This document shows, piece by piece, positions 7,198 through 10,552 of a DNA stretch of 10,552 nucleotides. The stretch is from Spirochaetaceae bacterium. GTDB lineage: Bacteria; Spirochaetota; Spirochaetia; Treponematales; Breznakiellaceae. The position numbers and the translations under genes are program-made. The DNA lies in the NCBI GenBank assembly GCA_031280115.1, contig JAITHF010000185.1, forward strand, positions 1-10,552. Direction: 5' to 3'. The stretch's first letter is position 1. The number at the start of each line of letters is the position of its first letter. Under the pieces are notes generated by a model that saw only the letters and a program-made list of their open reading frames with translations, had not been told where the DNA came from and did no database searches.

Positions 7198-7323
7198 TTG
7201 GTTCCCCCGGAAACTTATTTGGTTCCCCCGGAACCTTATTTGGTTCCCCAAAAACTTTATTTGGTACCCCTAGAAACTTATTTGGTACCCCAAAAAACTT
7301 ATTTGGGGCCCCAAAAAACCGGT
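7198..7323. repeat. Six 21-bp direct repeats in exact phase
   Basis: Six units start at 7198, 7219, 7240, 7261, 7282 and 7303 with no gaps. Common core: TTGGTWCCCC, then two variable bases, AAACTTAT or close. The second unit holds GGTTCC-CCC-GGAACC, and the last holds the palindrome TTTGGGGCCCCAAA (7302-7315), so units tend to dyad symmetry. A 21-base period equals two helical turns and would put bound proteins on one DNA face. One + strand frame (codons starting at 7218) reads FG(S/T/A)P(G/K/R)(N/T)L repeated, with Pro spelled CCC, CCA and CCT. That frame is open from 7134 to 7508 (up to 124 aa) but has no ribosome site, so coding is uncertain. Confidence 0.85.
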
Positions 7324-7327
7324 TTTT
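7314..7327. repeat. 14-bp palindrome at the end of the 21-bp array
   Basis: AAAAACCGGTTTTT is a perfect 14-base palindrome overlapping the last 21-bp unit. A related string AAAACCGGTTTA lies at 7398-7409, and a further perfect palindrome TTCTGCCGGCAGAA at 7431-7444 is flanked by GGTTTAT (7404-7410) and ATAAACC (7444-7450). These may be binding sites or remnants of inverted elements. Confidence 0.5.
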
Positions 7328-7360
7328 CTGCCGCGCTTTGTTAGTATATAGAAAAATATA

Positions 7361-7391
7361 TTTGTGCTATGAGCCGCAGGCGGAAGGGCGC
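7361..7391 (+). repeat. Fragment of the dispersed repeat
   Basis: TTTGTGCTATGAGCCGC (7361-7377) matches the module at 7119-7135 and 2906-2922. It is fused directly to CAGGCGGAAGGGCGC (7377-7391), which matches 3026-3040 exactly. The join of two modules that are separate elsewhere shows the mosaic nature of the family. Confidence 0.6.
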
Positions 7392-7550
7392 GGCGGGAAA
7401 ACCGGTTTATTTTTGACAACCAAGAACGTTTTCTGCCGGCAGAATAAACCATCCTGCCCCCTCATAAATCATTGTTTTATAACGAATTGCCCCCTGCGGG
7501 GGCTTTAAACGGCTTCCTGCGGGCCCTTGAATTCTGCTGGTAGTATATAC

Positions 7551-7580
7551 TTGACCACGCTATTAGTTTTGCTGTATAGT
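7551..7580 (+). promoter_or_regulatory. Candidate sigma70-type promoter
   Basis: TTGACC (7551-7556), an 18-base spacer, and TATAGT (7575-7580) match five of six consensus bases each. An A-rich start region and AGGAG (7597-7601) follow, then a TTG five bases later. It would drive the small ORF at 7607 and possibly, by read-through, the barrel gene 600 bases on. Confidence 0.5.
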
Positions 7581-7606
7581 ATAAAAAAGCGAATCCAGGA
7601 GTAATT

Positions 7607-7840
7607 TTGCAGAAATCACGCGCCTCTCCCTTTGGCACGCTCACTGAAGCGGAAATCCCGCCGGGGAGGAAACCGGACAGCCGGAACAGATATAAAAACG
7701 CTGGCAGCCATACGCCGGCATACTCATCCCAGCATTACCCCATAGGCGCCCCCGCCGCTCCGTCGCGGTTCGCAGTTCGCAGTTCGCAGTTCGCAGTTCG
7801 CAGTTCGCAGTTCGCAGTTCGATTATACCAAAAAGCCTAG
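7607..7840 (+). CDS. Possible 77-aa hypothetical protein with 7-bp repeats
   Basis: I do not recognise this protein. Its case rests on position: a good -35/-10 pair at 7551-7580, AGGAG five bases before a TTG start, and an open frame of 77 residues. The product is basic and polar, without a signal peptide or membrane segment. Its C-terminal part is encoded by seven tandem copies of CGCAGTT, read as the heptapeptide FAVRSSQ repeated twice and then FAVRLYQKA. Because the unit is 7 bases, gain or loss of one copy shifts the frame, so expression of the tail could vary by slippage. TTG start, low-complexity tail and lack of known family mean it may equally be non-coding leader or small-RNA sequence. 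Confidence 0.3.
   Translation: MQKSRASPFGTLTEAEIPPGRKPDSRNRYKNAGSHTPAYSSQHYPIGAPAAPSRFAVRSSQFAVRSSQFAVRLYQKA
7764..7821 (+). repeat. Heptanucleotide tandem repeat, seven exact units
   Basis: CGCAGTT is repeated exactly seven times at 7771-7819, preceded by one variant unit CGCGGTT (7764-7770) and followed by a partial CG. Perfect identity suggests recent or ongoing slippage. The repeat falls inside the possible small ORF and about 375 bases before the barrel protein start codon. Confidence 0.92.
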
Positions 7841-7847
7841 CCTAAAT

Positions 7848-7928
7848 CAATCCTTCTTATTTTTTTCTTATTTTCTCCCGTATTTTCCCGCCCGTATTTT
7901 TTACGTTGTTTTTTCTTTAATTTTTCCT
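7848..7928 (+). other. Pyrimidine-rich tract upstream of the barrel gene
   Basis: About 80 bases that are almost all T and C on the + strand, with runs such as CTTATTTTTTTCTTATTTTC and two CCCGTATTTT units (7877-7886, 7890-7899). It separates the possible small ORF from the structured leader. The T-rich runs could end upstream transcription, but no stem precedes them closely. Strong strand bias may reflect an unusual DNA structure or an A-tract-like UP region on the other strand. Confidence 0.5.
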
Positions 7929-8019
7929 GCCGCTGACAGGACCATCCTTCGCCGCGCCCACACTTGGCGGGGGGTTTTCGCGCCCTACACTACACCGCGC
8001 GGGCCTGTTGGCGGCAGGG

Positions 8020-8067
8020 CCGGGTGTTTCATCTTGACCTCCTTACAGTGGAACACCCGGTTTTTTT
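8020..8067 (+). terminator. T-tailed leader hairpin: terminator or attenuator
   Basis: CCGGGTGTT (8020-8028) pairs with AACACCCGG (8052-8060), extended by T8029-G8051 and C8030-G8050, followed by seven T (8061-8067). This is a textbook intrinsic terminator shape in + orientation, 128 bases before the barrel gene ATG. It would end the transcript from the 7551 promoter or attenuate the barrel gene. Its 19-base loop contains TGACCTCC (8035-8042), an exact complement of GGAGGTCA (8183-8190), the barrel gene's ribosome site. Flanking CGGCAGG (8012-8018) and CCTGCCG (8076-8082) can also pair. Confidence 0.6.
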
Positions 8068-8132
8068 GTAAAAATCCTGCCGTTGGCGGATATAGATTTT
8101 TGGAACCTGCGGCGGACAGTATTCCGTTCCGA

Positions 8133-8162
8133 ATCCAATCCTGTTGGATCCGCTCTTTTTTT
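8133..8162 (+). terminator. Second, weaker T-tailed hairpin in the leader
   Basis: ATCCAA (8133-8138) and TTGGAT (8144-8149) flank a 5-base loop. A further GCGG (8112-8115)/CCGC (8150-8153) pair is possible. Seven T follow at 8156-8162, 21 bases before the Shine-Dalgarno. The short stem makes it a weak terminator at best; it may be a leader structure close to the ribosome site. Confidence 0.3.
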
Positions 8163-8182
8163 ATTTCTTTATTTCTTTATAT

Positions 8183-8188
8183 GGAGGT
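8183..8188 (+). promoter_or_regulatory. Strong Shine-Dalgarno that fixes the barrel gene start
   Basis: GGAGGT lies 7 bases before the ATG at 8196. This favours 8196 over in-frame starts upstream such as the TTG at 8034, which falls within the loop of the T-tailed hairpin and would place a terminator inside the coding region. Confidence 0.88.
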
Positions 8189-8195
8189 CATCATT

Positions 8196-9635
8196 ATGAC
8201 GAAACAATCACGCTTTACCGGGTATGTTCCGGTAAAAAACCTCGTTTTAGGCAGCCCCGCCGTGAAAAAGGCGCTTTCTTTCGGGGCGCTCGCTTTGGTA
8301 TCAGCCCTGGCGGGAACCGGCCTGCTGTACGGGCAGACCATACAGCCCCCGTCCCCGCCCCCGCCGATCACGCCAATCCCGCCCACGATGCCGCCAGAGG
8401 CATCCGGCTACATCCCAACCCTGCCCCTGCCCTCATCCGCGGGCCTGCCCGCAGTAAAGGGCGGGGCGCTTGGCCTGCAAAGAAGCCCTAAATCAGTGGT
8501 GAAAAAGGCAAGTTACCGGTTCGGCACGGACATTGACAACTATCTGGGGGTTACAGACTGGCAGGGCGTGGAGTTTGAAAAGCTGTTTATCTTTTTGGGC
8601 GGCGACGCCTCGGCAGGCAACGGCGAAGTTCAGGCAGGGTTTGCCACCAAAATCGGCGCGAACCACTTAGGGCTCTATTATTCAGGGAATTTCGCCGACG
8701 GCGAAGGGTTTAACAATGACAGCAACCCTGAAGGAACATACTCAAGAGGCATTTGGAAGAACAACCTGGCTATTCTCTTTGGAAGCAGCGGCATCGGGGG
8801 AATCCGGTTTGACCTCCTGTTTAACCCCACCTACACAGACGGGAAAACCGGGGGTGATGGCAAACTCACTTCAGGACAGGGAGAGACCGTCACCAGCCTC
8901 CAGTGGGGAAAATCCTTCGGGGACCTGACGCCGAAAGTAACCATCGGCTTCCAATGGCCGGAGCATATCCTGATTGAACCGAATGGCGGGCAAAAGATGG
9001 AATGGTGGGACAATGCGAGGTTGGGGCTTCAAGTTGAAATCGGGTACAAAGCGTTCAGCGCGGACTACCAGCTGACCATTGATTTCGGCGAAACCGGCAA
9101 ATATGATGGGAATGACTATACCCATACGGGCTACGTGCATAACGACCTTAACCTGTATTACGGCATTACCGGCAAGGTGGACGAAAAACTCACGGTAAAA
9201 TTCCAGCCCCAGCTCAATTTCCAGTTATACGACCATGACGGGAAGTACGAATATGGCGGCTTCAGCGGCACGGATCCGGCGGGCGGCCTTATCCAGTTTC
9301 AGTTCGCCCCGATCGTGCAAGTCGGCGCCCAGTACGCCCTCAAACCTACGGTGAACCTCTATGCAGGCATCAGCGCCACCCTGTTCAACGTTGACGCCCG
9401 GGGAGCATTCGATGCGCCCGGCGGGACCAGCCCTTCTGAAACGCGCGTCGCCGCATTAACAGAACTCGGCGGCAATTTGGGGGTGCAGCTCAACCCGTCC
9501 AAAGCGCTCTCGGTTGAACTGAGTTTGGACGGCGTCTTTGATGTAACCGACGGGACCTGGAATCTGGACTTTGGCAACCTCGGCGGCGGCTTAGCGGTCA
9601 TCTTCAAACCCGGCGCCGCCGGCGCCAAGGAATAA
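8196..9635 (+). CDS. Exported beta-barrel-like protein, probable outer membrane protein
   Basis: 479 aa; I do not recognise a named family. The N terminus has a long basic n-region, then the hydrophobic stretch ALSFGALALVSALAGTGLLY and a probable signal peptidase I site near YGQ/T (about residue 48). A proline-rich segment follows (QPPSPPPPITPIPPTMPPEA, about 49-68), likely an extended linker. From about residue 105 the sequence alternates polar and non-polar residues with many Gly, Tyr, Asn and Asp, as in membrane beta barrels, for example KLTVKFQPQLNFQLYDHDG and PTVNLYAGISATLFNV. The end (GGGLAVIFKPGAAGAKE) does not carry the usual terminal aromatic residue, so classical Bam recognition from the last residue is not evident. 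A strong Shine-Dalgarno and a terminator at 9656-9702 make it monocistronic. Role could be porin-like or structural; that is inference. Confidence 0.85.
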   Translation: MTKQSRFTGYVPVKNLVLGSPAVKKALSFGALALVSALAGTGLLYGQTIQPPSPPPPITPIPPTMPPEASGYIPTLPLPSSAGLPAVKGGALGLQRSPKSVVKKASYRFGTDIDNYLGVTDWQGVEFEKLFIFLGGDASAGNGEVQAGFATKIGANHLGLYYSGNFADGEGFNNDSNPEGTYSRGIWKNNLAILFGSSGIGGIRFDLLFNPTYTDGKTGGDGKLTSGQGETVTSLQWGKSFGDLTPKVTIGFQWPEHILIEPNGGQKMEWWDNARLGLQVEIGYKAFSADYQLTIDFGETGKYDGNDYTHTGYVHNDLNLYYGITGKVDEKLTVKFQPQLNFQLYDHDGKYEYGGFSGTDPAGGLIQFQFAPIVQVGAQYALKPTVNLYAGISATLFNVDARGAFDAPGGTSPSETRVAALTELGGNLGVQLNPSKALSVELSLDGVFDVTDGTWNLDFGNLGGGLAVIFKPGAAGAKE

Positions 9636-9655
9636 AACATTTTTCTACTCGCTCG

Positions 9656-9702
9656 GCCCCCCGGAAGCCGCCCCTTACGGGCAGCCTACGGGGGGCATTT
9701 TT
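9656..9702 (+). terminator. Intrinsic terminator of the barrel gene
   Basis: GCCCCCCG (9656-9663) pairs with CGGGGGGC (9689-9696), with an inner GCCC/GGGC stem around a short loop. The stem is followed by A and five T (9698-9702). It starts 20 bases after the TAA stop, which suits termination of this single-gene transcript. Confidence 0.85.
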
Positions 9703-9706
9703 ATCA

Positions 9707-9934
9707 GCGCTTCATGGTTCGCGGCTCATAGCGCAAACGACGATTGCTGAAACAGCCTCCGGCTGCCCCCAAACCCCCGCTAAAGGCTTCCTGCGTTGCG
9801 CCCTTCCGCCTGCGAATTCCGCTGAGGCGCCGCTTCTGGGTTGTGACTAAAATTGCAAACCCTATCGCAACAAGAAGCACGTGAAACCCCCGCAGGGGGC
9901 GCCGCAGGAAGCACGTGAAACCCCCTACGGGGGC
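9707..9934 (+). repeat. Dispersed modular repeat, copy 3
   Basis: Same orientation as copy 1. Modules along the + strand: GCGCTTCATGGTTCGCGGCT with CATAGCGCAAAC (9707-9738), TGCTGAAACAGCCTCCGGCTG, CCCCCAAACCCCCGCTAAAG, GCGAATTCCGCTGAGGCGCC, GGTTGTGACTAAAATTGCAA, and GAAGCACGTGAAACCCCCGC followed by a second GAAGCACGTGAAACCCCC unit. It lacks the GGGGGCTTTTTTACC module of copies 1 and 2. It starts right after the barrel gene terminator and runs into the next gene: the final hairpin CCCCC-TAC-GGGGG (9921-9933) supplies the last codons and stop of the receiver-domain gene. Confidence 0.75.
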
Positions 9935-10551
9935 AAAAGGTACGCGGCGAGTTTCTTCATAAGTTCATCTATGTCTATAGGCTTGCCCAGATGGTCGTTC
10001 ATGCCCGCCGCAAGGCACTTCTCAATGTCCTCGCGGAACACGTTTGCGGTCATGGCCACCACCGGCACGGTCCGGGCCGTTTCAGACGGAAGCGCCCGTA
10101 TCCGGCGGACCGCCTCGTAGCCGTCCATCTCCGGCATGTGAATATCCATGAGGATAAGCTGGTACTTTGACGGGTTTTCCTCGATAATCGCCAGCGCCTC
10201 CCTGCCGTTTTCCGCGGTGTCAATGACTATGCCTGTATGCTCAAGCAGAGCAATCACGATCTCACGGTTTATCTCCACGTCTTCCACCAGCAAAATCCGC
10301 CGCCCCGCGAAAACCTGCCGGCCCTCAGCGCTCAGGCCCGGGGTTTCTTTGCCGCCCTCATCCGCGGGCATAAGGGAAAGAGGGGAAAAATGGGAAAAAT
10401 GGGAAAAATGAGTGTTGATGCAATCAACCATGACCGACGGGAACAGGGGCTTGGGAATAAAGCCGTCAACCCCGGCGGCTTTGGCTTCCGCCTCGATGCC
10501 GTCCCATTCGGCGGCGGAAATCATAATAACCGCGACAGCGGCGCCGAAACG
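9925..10551 (-). CDS. Hybrid histidine kinase C-terminal part with two receiver domains
   Basis: The gene enters from the right edge and is incomplete. The frame is open to base 10551 and residues upstream of the Met at 10524 (RFGAAVAVI) form a receiver-domain strand, so that Met is internal. The first receiver is seen only from its fourth strand on, ending in AAGVDGFIPKPLFPS with its conserved Lys-Pro. A linker of about 40 residues contains THFSHFSHFS. The second receiver is complete: acidic pocket VEDVEIN; phospho-acceptor Asp in LILMDIHMPEMDG (codon 10144-10146); Thr in AMTA; Lys in HLGKPID. Family knowledge: such tandem receivers end hybrid sensor kinases and pass phosphate to an Hpt domain or output regulator. 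The first receiver's Asp and the kinase core lie outside the window. The protein ends AYLLPP, the last residues falling in repeat copy 3. Confidence 0.9.
   Translation of the reverse strand, partial: RFGAAVAVIMISAAEWDGIEAEAKAAGVDGFIPKPLFPSVMVDCINTHFSHFSHFSPLSLMPADEGGKETPGLSAEGRQVFAGRRILLVEDVEINREIVIALLEHTGIVIDTAENGREALAIIEENPSKYQLILMDIHMPEMDGYEAVRRIRALPSETARTVPVVAMTANVFREDIEKCLAAGMNDHLGKPIDIDELMKKLAAYLLPP
10383..10409 (-). repeat. Three exact 9-bp repeats in the inter-receiver linker
   Basis: GGGAAAAAT occurs three times without gaps (10383-10391, 10392-10400, 10401-10409). The period keeps frame and encodes His-Phe-Ser repeats in the linker between the two receiver domains, so copy changes would alter linker length without breaking the protein. 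Confidence 0.85.
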
Positions 10552-10552
10552 C

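Noticed and set aside
7134..7508. 124-aa protein with FG(S/T/A)P heptapeptide repeats as a confident gene
   Set aside because: It starts inside a dispersed repeat at GTG, has no Shine-Dalgarno or promoter, and its non-repeat part is unlike a folded protein. Kept only as an alternative reading of the 21-bp array.
7198..7821. CRISPR array
   Set aside because: Both tandem arrays are contiguous repeats without unique spacers, and no cas gene is present.
8034..8195. A 54-residue N-terminal extension of the barrel protein beginning at TTG 8034
   Set aside because: It would contain a T-tailed hairpin, and a strong GGAGGT plus a proper signal peptide support the ATG at 8196.
10522..10524. Stand-alone response regulator starting at ATG 10524
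   Set aside because: The residues upstream in frame complete a receiver-domain strand, so this Met is internal to a longer hybrid protein.

Overview
This is a GC-rich bacterial chromosomal window with six confidently recognised protein genes, two of them cut by the window edges. About a quarter of the sequence is intergenic and unusually rich in repeats. A double-membrane (diderm) host is indicated by a signal-peptide-bearing, beta-barrel-like protein. The CHASE2-adenylate cyclase, the hybrid histidine kinase tail with tandem receiver domains, and the MoxR/DUF58 pair would all fit a Treponema-like spirochaete. That assignment is inference from gene style, not proof, because no rRNA or other phylogenetic marker is present.

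Layout. (1) 2-2899, + strand: the 3' part of an M48 zinc metallopeptidase gene, then 15 bases later a full-length CHASE2/class III adenylate cyclase, probably one transcription unit. (2) 2900-3782: gene-free DNA between convergent genes, with hairpins, repeat fragments and the first long copy of a dispersed repeat (3432-3780). (3) 3783-6823, - strand: an operon read MoxR AAA+ ATPase, DUF58 protein (4-base stop/start overlap), then a YdjM-like membrane hydrolase. Its apparent promoter sits so close to the MoxR ATG that the mRNA may be leaderless. (4) 6824-8195: an intergenic region of about 1.4 kb between divergent genes. It holds a second, inverted copy of the dispersed repeat, a 12+12 base palindrome, six helically phased 21-bp direct repeats, a sigma70-like promoter with a possible 77-aa ORF ending in seven exact 7-bp repeats, a pyrimidine-rich tract, and a structured leader. 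(5) 8196-9635, + strand: an exported beta-rich, probable outer-membrane protein with its own strong Shine-Dalgarno and terminator. (6) 9707-9934: a third copy of the dispersed repeat, running into the 3' end of (7) 9925-10551, - strand, the tail of a hybrid histidine kinase with two receiver domains.

How the parts may fit together. The cyclase probably converts an extracytoplasmic signal into cAMP. MoxR and DUF58 proteins usually act together in chaperone-like maturation of envelope or metal-containing complexes. The barrel-like protein is the only clearly exported product. I see no defence system, CRISPR array, transposase, tRNA or rRNA.

The least explained material is intergenic: the modular repeat family, whose three long copies share an open 38-codon frame; the 21-bp phased array; and the barrel gene leader, where a loop in a T-tailed hairpin is complementary over 8 bases to that gene's ribosome binding site.
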